Notes: a model not told the origin generated them from the letters alone. Counted from the stretch's first letter, positions 1 through 7,482 are shown. The stretch: 11,087 nucleotides of DNA from Thiomicrorhabdus sp034722175 (GCA_034722175.1 JAYENR010000143.1:1-11087), one strand, 5' to 3'. Numbers and translations are program-made.

Positions 1-1
1 T

Positions 2-481
2 GATGATTTAACGGGCTATATGGGGGTTGGCGTTTACCTTGATCAGGAAACATTAGCCCCTTATATGTTCACTGCAGAGTATGGACTTATAGAATCAATT
101 CAATTAGGTTGGAATAAGAATATAGACTTTATTGATATGAGTCTAGTCATGATGAAAAAAATGCTTTTTGGCGAGGTAGGGTTAGATAACCTATCTGGCC
201 CAGTAAGTATTGCTCAATTTTCGGGTCAAGCATTACAAACTGGTTTAGTCTCTTTTTTAATGTTACTAGGCCTGTTGAGTTTAAGTTTGGGTGTATTAAA
301 CTTACTGCCGATTCCAGTGTTGGATGGTGGTCACTTAGTTTATTATATTATCGAAATGATAAAGGGTTCTCCTGTCAGCGAGGGAACCATGGTTTTTGGC
401 CAAAAAATTGGCCTGTTGTTAATATTGAGTTTAACGGTATTGGCGTTAACTAACGATCTGATAAGAATTACAAATGGATAA
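2..481 (+). CDS. rseP: RseP (YaeL) site-2 zinc metalloprotease, C-terminal part
   Basis: This is the C-terminal ~159 residues of an inner-membrane intramembrane protease; the reading frame is already open at base 2, so the 5' part, including the HExxH zinc site, lies outside the window. What is visible matches the RseP C-terminus: a NLSGPVSIAQ segment, two hydrophobic stretches and the NLLPIPVLDGGH motif, whose aspartate (codon at 323-325) is the third zinc ligand in this family. RseP cleaves the anti-sigma factor RseA after DegS, releasing sigma-E when outer-membrane protein assembly fails, and also degrades remnant signal peptides. Its last 8 bp overlap the start of bamA, so the two genes are very probably cotranscribed and translationally coupled. 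Linkage to bamA and skp is the standard gammaproteobacterial arrangement. Confidence 0.96.
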   Translation, partial: DDLTGYMGVGVYLDQETLAPYMFTAEYGLIESIQLGWNKNIDFIDMSLVMMKKMLFGEVGLDNLSGPVSIAQFSGQALQTGLVSFLMLLGLLSLSLGVLNLLPIPVLDGGHLVYYIIEMIKGSPVSEGTMVFGQKIGLLLILSLTVLALTNDLIRITNG

Positions 482-2777
482 AATGAAACCAAAATACTTT
501 AAATACAGCGTGATTGGCGGCCTTATAATTGGTTTAGTAGGGAGTGTCACTCAAGCTCAAGCATTTACCGTTCAAAAAATTGAAGTTGAGGGTACACAAC
601 GAATTGGATTTGAAACCATTAATAGCTATCTTCCAGTTTCGATTGGTGAAGATCTTAGCGGTGCGCTGGTTCAAGAAAGTATTCAGAAACTTTATAAGAC
701 TGGTTTTTTTAAGGATGTTTCTCTTTTTGAACGAGAGTCAGGTGTTTTGGTTATTAAAGTGGTAGAAAGACCCTCTATTACTGAGGTTGCTATTGATGGT
801 AATTCATTAATAGATACCGATGATTTTATGGAAGCTTTGGGGTCATTAGGAATTAAGCAGGGTCGTATCTATAATCAGATACAGTTAGATCGTGTAATTT
901 TGGATTTAAAGCGTCGTTATCAGAGTCAGGGTTATTATGCTGCTGAAATCGCCTTTGTGGTTGAAGAGTTGCCTAGAAATCGTGTGAATTTAAAGATCGA
1001 AGTTGAAGAGGGAAAACCTGCGACTATCGGAGCTATTAATTTAGTGGGTAATGATACCTATCCGGATGATCGCCTAAAGCCTTTATTATTACTTTCTGAT
1101 AAATCTATCATTGGTGAAACTGATGAATACTCTAAACCAAAAATGCAGGCAGATATTGAGACGATCAAATCTTATTATTTAGACCGTGGTTTTGCAGAAT
1201 TTGAAATACGTTCATCTCAAGTTAGTCTGTCTTTAGATAAAACTAAGGTTTTTATCACCATTAATATGACAGAAGGTCCTCAGTATACTGTCTCAAATGT
1301 CAAATATACGGGTGATTCCCGCATTCCTGAAGAAGAAATTATTGAGCTTCAGAAGATAGCAGTTGGAGACATGTTCTCGAGAACACAAGTTATCCAGACG
1401 ATGAATGCAATTCGTGATCGTCTCAGTGAAGAAGGGTATGCGTTTGCCGAAGTTAAACCTGATACGGTTATTAATAAAGAAGACAGAACGGTTGACGTTA
1501 AATTTGATATTAAACCTAAAGAGCGTGTTTATGTTCGCAATATTAATATAGAAGGTAATACTCGAACCCGTGATTACGTTATTCGGCGTGAAATGCGTCA
1601 ATTAGAGAGTGCGCCATACTCTTTAAAGCAAGTGCGACGATCAACGGCTCGTCTTAATCGATTGGGTTATTTTACTCGTGTTGATATCGATACCCAGCGC
1701 GTATCAGCAGATCAGATAGATCTAGTCATTAACGTCGAGGAGCAGTCTACCGGATCCTTCACAGCAGGATTAGGTTTCTCTCAGATTGATGGGATGAGCT
1801 TTAATATTGGTGTTTCGGAGAGAAACTTTATTGGTAGCGGTAATCAATTAGACTTTAAAGTGAGTTCATCTGCAGCTAGAAAAAGTGCGGATATTGGATT
1901 AACCAACCCATATTTCACTGCTGATGGGGTCAGTTTTGGTACTGGATTTTATTTAAGTGAAATTGATGCTGAAGAACTAGGTGTATCAGACTATACAACC
2001 AATAACTACGGACTCCGTTTTTCATTGGGGTACCCCCTTAGTGAACATAGTCGGATTAATTATGGTTTAAAACTTAACCATCAGTCTTTGATATGTTCAG
2101 ATACTTTTAATATTTGTAATGACTATCTGTTGTTAAATGATAAAGAAGAGTCTTCAGCCATTGTCTCCATGGGATGGTCATACGATACAAAGAACTCTTT
2201 TTACTTTCCATCCAAAGGTCAGAAATTTACCCTATCGGGTGAGGTGGTGACACCAATTGATTCAGAAGTATCGTTTTACAAGTTATTTATGGATGAAAAG
2301 TGGTATTATCCTTTAACGAGCGATTTTAACCTAAGTCTTAAGCTAGGTTTAGCATATGGAGATGGGTTAGGTTCAACCGATGAGTTACCATTTTATGAGC
2401 GTTTTTACACAGGTGGAATCAGCTCTGTTAGAGGGTACGAACCTAACTCATTAGGTAAAAACTATGACTTTACAATAGATGGTAGCGATCGTCCTATTGG
2501 TGGGTCTTCACGAGTTGTTTCTTCAGCAGCACTTGTTTTCCCAGTACCATTTATAGATGACTCAAGTAATGTACGCTTAAGTTGGTTTTTTGATGCAGGA
2601 AATGTATTTGCAAAAGGTCAGACTGTAGAGTTAAGTGAGTTAAGAACTTCGACAGGAGTGGGATTATCTTGGATTACACCTGTTGGACCACTGTCATTTA
2701 GCTTGGCTAGACCGTTAAATTACACTGAAGATGATGATCTGCAGAGATTCCAGTTTAATCTAGGTGTTCCACTCTAG
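474..2777 (+). CDS. bamA: BamA outer-membrane protein assembly factor
   Basis: BamA is the central Omp85-family subunit of the BAM complex, which folds beta-barrel proteins into the outer membrane. The 767-residue product has a signal peptide (basic start, hydrophobic core at about residues 12-26, cleavage expected after AQA near residue 30). Five POTRA domains follow, at roughly 31-100, 101-183, 184-274, 275-354 and 355-430, and then a C-terminal barrel. The diagnostic VRGY motif of the lid loop is at residues 652-655. E. coli BamA is 810 residues; most of the difference seems to lie in shorter barrel loops. Two points are odd: the chain ends in Leu after the QFNLG beta-signal rather than Phe or Trp, and C541 and C548 form a pair in a predicted surface loop. 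The start at 474 overlaps rseP by 8 bp; an ATG at 483 is an alternative, and neither has a strong Shine-Dalgarno sequence. Confidence 0.97.
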   Translation: MDKMKPKYFKYSVIGGLIIGLVGSVTQAQAFTVQKIEVEGTQRIGFETINSYLPVSIGEDLSGALVQESIQKLYKTGFFKDVSLFERESGVLVIKVVERPSITEVAIDGNSLIDTDDFMEALGSLGIKQGRIYNQIQLDRVILDLKRRYQSQGYYAAEIAFVVEELPRNRVNLKIEVEEGKPATIGAINLVGNDTYPDDRLKPLLLLSDKSIIGETDEYSKPKMQADIETIKSYYLDRGFAEFEIRSSQVSLSLDKTKVFITINMTEGPQYTVSNVKYTGDSRIPEEEIIELQKIAVGDMFSRTQVIQTMNAIRDRLSEEGYAFAEVKPDTVINKEDRTVDVKFDIKPKERVYVRNINIEGNTRTRDYVIRREMRQLESAPYSLKQVRRSTARLNRLGYFTRVDIDTQRVSADQIDLVINVEEQSTGSFTAGLGFSQIDGMSFNIGVSERNFIGSGNQLDFKVSSSAARKSADIGLTNPYFTADGVSFGTGFYLSEIDAEELGVSDYTTNNYGLRFSLGYPLSEHSRINYGLKLNHQSLICSDTFNICNDYLLLNDKEESSAIVSMGWSYDTKNSFYFPSKGQKFTLSGEVVTPIDSEVSFYKLFMDEKWYYPLTSDFNLSLKLGLAYGDGLGSTDELPFYERFYTGGISSVRGYEPNSLGKNYDFTIDGSDRPIGGSSRVVSSAALVFPVPFIDDSSNVRLSWFFDAGNVFAKGQTVELSELRTSTGVGLSWITPVGPLSFSLARPLNYTEDDDLQRFQFNLGVPL

Positions 2778-2800
2778 ATTTATAAAAAATGATAATAATC

Positions 2801-2804
2801 AGGA
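2801..2804 (+). promoter_or_regulatory. Ribosome binding site AGGA deciding the skp start
   Basis: AGGA lies 7 nt upstream of the ATG at 2812. It favours that start over the in-frame GTG at 2764, which would overlap bamA and put about 16 polar residues ahead of a normal signal peptide. Confidence 0.7.
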
Positions 2805-2811
2805 TAGATTA

Positions 2812-3348
2812 ATGATTAATGTTTTAAAACTTTGTTTTGTAATTTCACTATTAGCACTGAACGTCAATGCTCATGCTGAAACTCCTGTAAAACTAGGAGT
2901 GGTTAATGTAGCGTTACTGTTAGAGCAAGCCCCCCAGGCTAAAAATGCCAGCTCAAACCTTGAGAAAGAATTTTCTCCTCAGCAAGCTGAGTTGAAGTCA
3001 CTGGCAAGTAAACTTGAAAAGAAACAGAGTGACTATCAAAAAAACAAGTCAGTTATGAGTGATAGTCAGAAAATGACTAAAGAAAGAGAAATCACCATGA
3101 TGACTAGAGAGATTCAGCGTCGTCGTAATGATATTCAAGAGCTGTTAAATCTTCGACGCAATGAAGAGTTAGCAAAACTTCAAACAGTGGTTAACGATGC
3201 CATTAAAGCCATTGGTAAGCAGCAGAGTTTTGATCTTATTTTGTATGAAGGGATTGCTTATACCAATAACCGTGTTGATGTTACACAAGATGTGTTGAAG
3301 CATTTACAAACCATGGCTCAGAAACAACGTTCTGAATTCAATAAGTAA
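2812..3348 (+). CDS. skp: Skp/OmpH periplasmic chaperone
   Basis: This 178-residue protein is the trimeric jellyfish-shaped chaperone that holds unfolded outer-membrane proteins in the periplasm and delivers them to BAM. It begins with a clear signal peptide (hydrophobic core in the first ~20 residues, cleavage expected after NAHA). A short beta segment with KLGVVNVALLLEQ follows, typical of the OmpH family, and then a long charged Lys/Glu/Gln-rich helical region at about residues 50-135 that should form the tentacle coiled coils. The C-terminus returns to a hydrophobic beta segment (FDLILYEG) that completes the trimer body. The length is close to E. coli Skp (161 residues with signal). The gene sits 34 bp after bamA and 8 bp before lpxD, the classical order, and is probably cotranscribed with both. 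Confidence 0.95.
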   Translation: MINVLKLCFVISLLALNVNAHAETPVKLGVVNVALLLEQAPQAKNASSNLEKEFSPQQAELKSLASKLEKKQSDYQKNKSVMSDSQKMTKEREITMMTREIQRRRNDIQELLNLRRNEELAKLQTVVNDAIKAIGKQQSFDLILYEGIAYTNNRVDVTQDVLKHLQTMAQKQRSEFNK

Positions 3349-3356
3349 TTTTTTAA

Positions 3357-4397
3357 ATGCAATTACAGTCGATCATAGAACATCTTGAATCTGTCGGTAT
3401 TGAAGTAGAGCTTATTGGTGACAGTAACTTAGAAATTACGCAGATTTCGAGCTTGCTCGCATCTAAATCCGATAATATTAGTTTTTTAGCTGATAAAAAA
3501 CGTCTTTCTGAGCTTGAATCAAGCTTGGCGGGTGTAATTATTGTTCGCAAAGAACATGTTCACTTGACAGCAGCGACTAAGCTGGTTGTTATTGACCCCT
3601 ATTATGCCTATGCTAGGGTAGCTCAGTTACTAAATCCAGCCCATCCTGAAGCAATCGGAATTCATTCGACAGCTGTTGTTGCTGATTCAGCGTACTTATC
3701 TAAGAATGTTTCTGTGTTAGAGAATGCTGTCATTAGTGATGGTGTTCAAATTGGTGAAAATACCGTTATTACACAAGGGGTTGTAATTGGTAGAGATGTT
3801 AAGATTGGTCAGCGCTGTAGAATTGCACCTAATGTAACCATTATGCAGGGTTGCTCAATTGGCGATGATACAACGATTGAGGCTGGAACAGTAATTGGTG
3901 GTGATGGGTTTGGTTGGGCAAACCATCAAGGTTATTGGGAGAAGGTTCCTCAAATCGGTCGAGTTATTATTGGTAGTAAAGTATCAATAGGAAATAACTG
4001 TACAATTGATCGAGGTGCAATAGACGATACCGTCATTGCAGATGGGTGTATTATCGATAATTTAGTACATATTGCTCATAATGTAGTGCTGGGAGAAGGG
4101 TGTGCTATTGCTGGCCAAGTTGGTTTTGCAGGCAGTACTTCTTTAGGCAAACAATGTACAGTTGCGGGTCAGGCAGGTTTTGCAGGTCATCTTGAAGTTA
4201 CTGATCAAGTCCATATTTTAGCCAAGGCAGGTATAACTCATAATATTACTAAGCCAGGTGCCTATGCTGGTTTCCCAGCCGTGAATGCATCAGACTGGCA
4301 AAAGAACAGTGTTAGAGCTCGACAGCTCGACAAAATGGCAAAACAGATAAAAGCATTAGAAAAACAGTTGCAGTTAATGCAAAACACTCAAGCATAA
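3357..4397 (+). CDS. lpxD: LpxD, UDP-3-O-acylglucosamine N-acyltransferase
   Basis: LpxD performs the third step of lipid A synthesis in the cytoplasm, transferring a 3-hydroxyacyl chain from ACP to the 2-amino group of UDP-3-O-acyl-glucosamine. The 346 residues show an N-terminal uridine-binding domain (about 1-100), many imperfect hexapeptide repeats forming a left-handed beta-helix (about 105-300), and a C-terminal helix rich in Lys and Gln. H241 in the IAHN motif matches the catalytic H239 of E. coli, and H278 in AGH matches H276. G292 occupies the position of the E. coli chain-length ruler M290, which may mean a different acyl preference. Two beta-helix coils 54 bp apart are nearly identical (AGQVGFAG and AGQAGFAG). 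The ATG is 8 bp after skp with no clear Shine-Dalgarno sequence, so translational coupling is likely. Confidence 0.97.
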   Translation: MQLQSIIEHLESVGIEVELIGDSNLEITQISSLLASKSDNISFLADKKRLSELESSLAGVIIVRKEHVHLTAATKLVVIDPYYAYARVAQLLNPAHPEAIGIHSTAVVADSAYLSKNVSVLENAVISDGVQIGENTVITQGVVIGRDVKIGQRCRIAPNVTIMQGCSIGDDTTIEAGTVIGGDGFGWANHQGYWEKVPQIGRVIIGSKVSIGNNCTIDRGAIDDTVIADGCIIDNLVHIAHNVVLGEGCAIAGQVGFAGSTSLGKQCTVAGQAGFAGHLEVTDQVHILAKAGITHNITKPGAYAGFPAVNASDWQKNSVRARQLDKMAKQIKALEKQLQLMQNTQA

Positions 4398-4451
4398 TGA
4401 GCTGTTAGCCGTTAATAAATTTAATTTAGTTTTATCGGATATAAAGAACAT

Positions 4452-4886
4452 ATGGAAGTTAAAGAAATTTTTGATTATTTACCTCACCGTTACCCGTTTT
4501 TACTGGTTGATCGTGTTACCGAGTTTGAGTCTGGTGAGTCATTAAAAGCATTTAAAAATGTCACCTTTAATGAACCACAGTTTACAGGCCACTTTCCAAA
4601 TAACCCAATTATGCCGGGCGTAATGATTATTGAAGCTATGGCACAATGTACAGGGATTCTTGCGTTTAGAAGTCAAGGCGTTAAACCAGACGGACAAACT
4701 ATGTATTATCTGGCTGCTGTAGACAACTGTCGCTTTAGACAACCCGCTGTTCCTGGTGATCGTTTAGATTTTGAAGTGGTCACAACCGGTAATAAACGTG
4801 GAATCTGGAAGTTTGAATGTGTCACGAAGGTGGATGGTAAGGTGATAGCGAGTGCTGACTTACTTTGTGCTGAGCGAAAGGTATAA
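4452..4886 (+). CDS. fabZ: FabZ, 3-hydroxyacyl-ACP dehydratase
   Basis: FabZ is a hot-dog-fold dehydratase that converts 3-hydroxyacyl-ACP to trans-2-enoyl-ACP in fatty-acid elongation. The 144-residue protein has the family signature GHFPNNPIMPG with catalytic H47, followed by E61 in EAMAQ, corresponding to H54 and E68 in E. coli. FabZ competes with LpxA and LpxD for the same 3-hydroxyacyl-ACP pool, which explains its conserved place between their genes: the balance sets phospholipid against lipid A synthesis. A 54-bp AT-rich spacer separates it from lpxD, the longest gap between the cotranscribed genes; I see no convincing promoter or terminator there, only a loose AAAGAA before the ATG. 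The lpxA start follows the stop codon after 3 bp. Confidence 0.97.
   Translation: MEVKEIFDYLPHRYPFLLVDRVTEFESGESLKAFKNVTFNEPQFTGHFPNNPIMPGVMIIEAMAQCTGILAFRSQGVKPDGQTMYYLAAVDNCRFRQPAVPGDRLDFEVVTTGNKRGIWKFECVTKVDGKVIASADLLCAERKV
4877..4881 (+). promoter_or_regulatory. Ribosome binding site AAAGG for lpxA
   Basis: AAAGG lies within the last codons of fabZ, 8 nt before the TTG at 4890. It supports use of this non-ATG start and means lpxA initiation overlaps fabZ termination. Confidence 0.6.
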
Positions 4887-4889
4887 ACT

Positions 4890-5660
4890 TTGATTCATTC
4901 TACGGCGATTATTGACCCTAAAGCGCAGGTTGCTGAAGGGGTTACAATTGGTCCTTACAGCGTCATTGAAGGTTCAGTCACCATAGGTGCTGGTACCATA
5001 ATTGAAGCCCATGTCGTAATTCAGGGCCCGACTACCATTGGTGAAAATAATCATTTTTTCCAGTTCGGATCAATCGGTGCGGCACCACAGGATAAAAAGT
5101 ATGCAGGTGAGCCAACTACCCTACAGATTGGTGATGGCAATACATTTCGCGAAAATGTAACCATTAACCGCGGTACGGTTCAAGATCTAGGAAAAACTTC
5201 TATAGGTAACGATAACTGGGTGATGGCTGGTGTACATATTGCACATGACTGTACGATTGGAAACCATTGTATTCTTGCTAATGCGGCGGCGTTGGCAGGG
5301 CATGTGACGATTGACGATTGGGCTATTTTGGGTGGCTACAGCCTAGTTCACCAGTTCTGCCATATTGGTGAACATAGTTTTTGTGGCATGGGAAGTGTGA
5401 TTAATCAAGACGTACCTAACTTTGTTGTGGTATCTGGTAATTTAGCCATTCCACGTGGAATTAACCTCGAGGGCTTAAAACGTCGTGGTTTCACGACTGA
5501 GCAAATTAACGTGGTTAAAAAAGCTTACCGTACTCTTTATCGCGCAGGTAATAAATTATCTATGGCGATTGAGAGCTTGCAAGAACTTAATGACGATCTT
5601 GGTACCTTAGATTCTCTTATCCAGTTTTTACAGAATTCAGATCGTGGAATCGTCCGTTAA
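4890..5660 (+). CDS. lpxA: LpxA, UDP-N-acetylglucosamine 3-O-acyltransferase
   Basis: LpxA starts lipid A synthesis by moving a 3-hydroxyacyl chain from ACP to the 3-OH of UDP-GlcNAc; it is a cytoplasmic trimer. The 256 residues align along their length with E. coli LpxA: hexapeptide-repeat beta-helix (about 1-185), then a helical C-terminal domain with the IEGLKRRGF-like segment. H119 in HIAHDC matches catalytic H125, and H154 in VHQFC matches H160. With that fixed six-residue offset, M167 falls exactly on the E. coli ruler residue G173; Pseudomonas aeruginosa has Met there (M169) and prefers C10 chains, so a C10 preference is inferred. The start is TTG: it gives MIHSTA, the expected N-terminus, and has an AAAGG 8 nt upstream. 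The 3' end is followed by lpxB after 19 bp. Confidence 0.97.
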   Translation: MIHSTAIIDPKAQVAEGVTIGPYSVIEGSVTIGAGTIIEAHVVIQGPTTIGENNHFFQFGSIGAAPQDKKYAGEPTTLQIGDGNTFRENVTINRGTVQDLGKTSIGNDNWVMAGVHIAHDCTIGNHCILANAAALAGHVTIDDWAILGGYSLVHQFCHIGEHSFCGMGSVINQDVPNFVVVSGNLAIPRGINLEGLKRRGFTTEQINVVKKAYRTLYRAGNKLSMAIESLQELNDDLGTLDSLIQFLQNSDRGIVR

Positions 5661-5679
5661 TATCTTATCTACTACATTA

Positions 5680-6831
5680 ATGGATCAACACTCTCCAGTT
5701 ATCGCGATGGTGGCTGGTGAGGCCTCTGGTGATACTTTAGGTTCAGATCTAATTATCAGTCTAAAAAAACGTTACCCTCAAGCTTGTTTTGTTGGAATCG
5801 GCGGCCCTAAAATGCAAAAAGAGGGCTTTGAAAGTTGGGTTCCAATGGAAAAGCTTTCAGTTATGGGGTTATTTGAGGTTTTAAAACACCTGCCTGAATT
5901 ACTAAAAATCCGTAAGAACTTGATTAATCAGTTGCTTGATTTAAAACCAGATGTATTTATTGGTATTGATGCACCTGATTTTAACTTTAAAGTTGAGTCT
6001 GTTTTAAAGAAACAGGGTATTAAAGCAATACATTATGTCGGTCCTTCTGTCTGGGCATGGCGTGAAAAACGTTTAGAAAAAATTAAACAGGCTGTTGATG
6101 GCGTTTTGGTTCTGTTTCCATTTGAACCAGTCTATTATGACCGTTATCAAATTCCGGTTAAGTTTGTAGGGCACCCACTTGCACATCAGTTTCCTGAGTT
6201 CCCAAATTCTGCCACGGCTCGTGCCCAGTTAGCTTTACCACTTAATTCTCAAATTACTGCTATTCTTCCTGGTTCACGTATGAGCGAAGTCAATGCCATG
6301 GCCGATGTCTATATGCGAGCTGCGGCTAAGTTGCATGAGATTTATCCGCAGATGATTTTCACCGTTCCCTGTGTACATGAAAAGGCAAAAGATAGAATTG
6401 AGCAGGCGATTAAGCAGTTTGCATCTCATGTCGATATACGTTTGTATGCACAGCAATCACGGATTGTCTTAGAAGCCAGTGATCAAGTCATCGTTACTTC
6501 AGGTACAGCCACACTAGAGTGTGCTTTAATGAAACGTCCTATGGTGTTGGCAATTAAAATTCACCCTATTTCATACTGGATCATGAAAAAGCTTGCGACA
6601 ACTCAATGGATTGGATTGCCTAATATTCTTGCTGGTGAATCAATCGTTACGGAGTTAATACAGGAAGAGGCTACCCCTGAAAAGATCGCTTTAAACCTTG
6701 GTCGTTTAGTTGTCGATAAAGCTGAAAGAGCAAGACAGGTGGCGGCGTTTGAACTTCAATACCAATCTTTAAAACAAAATGCCTCCGAATTGGCTGCAGA
6801 TGCAATTCAAGACTGGGCAGGCCTGGTATGA
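5680..6831 (+). CDS. lpxB: LpxB, lipid-A-disaccharide synthase
   Basis: LpxB is a GT19 glycosyltransferase, peripherally membrane-bound, that joins lipid X to UDP-2,3-diacylglucosamine to form the beta-1,6 lipid A disaccharide with release of UDP. From the ATG at 5680 the product is 383 residues, close to the 382 of E. coli. Family motifs are present: VAGEASGD near the start, GIDAPDFN with D97 (E. coli D98), PSVWAWR, LPGSR with R200 (E. coli R201), and SGTATLE in the UDP-binding half. The constant offset of one residue supports this start. An in-frame GTG at 5644 would add 12 residues and overlap lpxA; neither start has a good Shine-Dalgarno sequence, so coupling to lpxA is likely. Its TGA stop overlaps the rnhB ATG (ATGA). 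Confidence 0.95.
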   Translation: MDQHSPVIAMVAGEASGDTLGSDLIISLKKRYPQACFVGIGGPKMQKEGFESWVPMEKLSVMGLFEVLKHLPELLKIRKNLINQLLDLKPDVFIGIDAPDFNFKVESVLKKQGIKAIHYVGPSVWAWREKRLEKIKQAVDGVLVLFPFEPVYYDRYQIPVKFVGHPLAHQFPEFPNSATARAQLALPLNSQITAILPGSRMSEVNAMADVYMRAAAKLHEIYPQMIFTVPCVHEKAKDRIEQAIKQFASHVDIRLYAQQSRIVLEASDQVIVTSGTATLECALMKRPMVLAIKIHPISYWIMKKLATTQWIGLPNILAGESIVTELIQEEATPEKIALNLGRLVVDKAERARQVAAFELQYQSLKQNASELAADAIQDWAGLV

Positions 6832-7454
6832 TTGCTCAGCAGACGACACTGTTTGATATGGATGAACAACCTCAGTTTGATTATATTATTGGTGTTGATG
6901 AAGTGGGGAGAGGGCCTTTAATTGGTGAGGTGGTTACAGCTGCCGTTATTTTGCCAGTCGACTGCACGCTTCCACTAAATGACTCTAAGAAATTATCAGA
7001 AAAAAAGCGCCAGCAACTATCTATGGAAATTAGAGAACAGGCAGTAGCCTACGCAATCGGTCATGCAACTGCTGATGAAATTGATGAGTTAAATATCTTG
7101 CAGGCTACTATGCTTGCGATGCAACGAGCTATTCAAGCAGTAGCTGAACAAGTAAGTGGCCGTATACACGTTTTGGTAGATGGCAACCGTTGCCCTAAGA
7201 TCCCTTTTGAATGTGAAGCAATTGTAAAAGGGGATGCAAAAGTTGCCGAAATAAGTGCAGCGTCTATATTAGCTAAGGTTTATCGAGATCAGCAGATGTT
7301 AGAGTTGGATCAGTTATACCCAGAATATGGCTTTGCACAGCATAAAGGCTATCCAACAGTAAAGCATTTGGCAGCAATTAAAGAATTTGGCATGATTTCT
7401 GGTTATAGAAAGTCATTCAAACCCATTAGAGCTTTATTGGAACTCGAAAACTAG
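6828..7454 (+). CDS. rnhB: Ribonuclease HII
   Basis: RNase HII cuts the RNA strand of RNA-DNA hybrids and starts excision of single ribonucleotides misincorporated in DNA. The 208 residues carry the full active site: D24 and E25 in VDEVGRG, D118 in VDGN, and D136 in KGDAK, plus NDSKKLSEK, ISAASILAK and the YGFAQHKGYPT signature. Compared with the E. coli protein, the N-terminus is longer by about eight residues and contains QTTLF at residues 5-9, resembling the sliding-clamp-binding consensus. The gene overlaps lpxB by 4 bp and ends the envelope gene run; the lpxB-rnhB linkage is conserved in gammaproteobacteria, where dnaE often follows, but here cheV does. Confidence 0.96.
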   Translation: MIAQQTTLFDMDEQPQFDYIIGVDEVGRGPLIGEVVTAAVILPVDCTLPLNDSKKLSEKKRQQLSMEIREQAVAYAIGHATADEIDELNILQATMLAMQRAIQAVAEQVSGRIHVLVDGNRCPKIPFECEAIVKGDAKVAEISAASILAKVYRDQQMLELDQLYPEYGFAQHKGYPTVKHLAAIKEFGMISGYRKSFKPIRALLELEN

Positions 7455-7459
7455 GTGGC

Positions 7460-7482
7460 CTGCTTGTTTTAGCAGCTTTTCT
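7460..7482 (+). terminator. Possible weak terminator after rnhB
   Basis: CTGCT at 7460-7464 and AGCAG at 7471-7475 form a 5-bp stem with a 6-nt loop, followed by CTTTTCT. The stem is short and the T-run interrupted, so at best this is partial termination of the upstream operon. Confidence 0.3.

Noticed and set aside
1293..1601. A 102-codon minus-strand open frame within bamA.
   Set aside because: It is antisense to conserved POTRA coding sequence, has low-complexity Asn/Ile/Phe-rich content and resembles no family; a shadow of bamA. The other short frames inside genes were dismissed likewise.
2644..2671. A sigma-E-like promoter inside the end of bamA (GAACTT, then TCTTG 17 bp later), attractive because skp and bamA are sigma-E targets in E. 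coli.
   Set aside because: The -10 matches only 3 of 5 positions, the spacing is one base long, and GAACTT occurs several times elsewhere in the window without context.
2764..2811. GTG start for skp overlapping bamA.
   Set aside because: It would put charged residues before the signal peptide; the ATG at 2812 has a good AGGA and gives a normal signal sequence.
4398..4451. An internal promoter before fabZ (TATAAA at 4440-4445).
   Set aside because: There is no -35 at 16-18 bp, and a start from it would leave almost no leader before the ATG at 4452. AT-richness explains the match.
5644..5679. GTG start for lpxB overlapping lpxA.
   Set aside because: The ATG at 5680 reproduces E. coli residue numbering within one at D97 and R200, and the added 12 residues have no E. 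coli counterpart.
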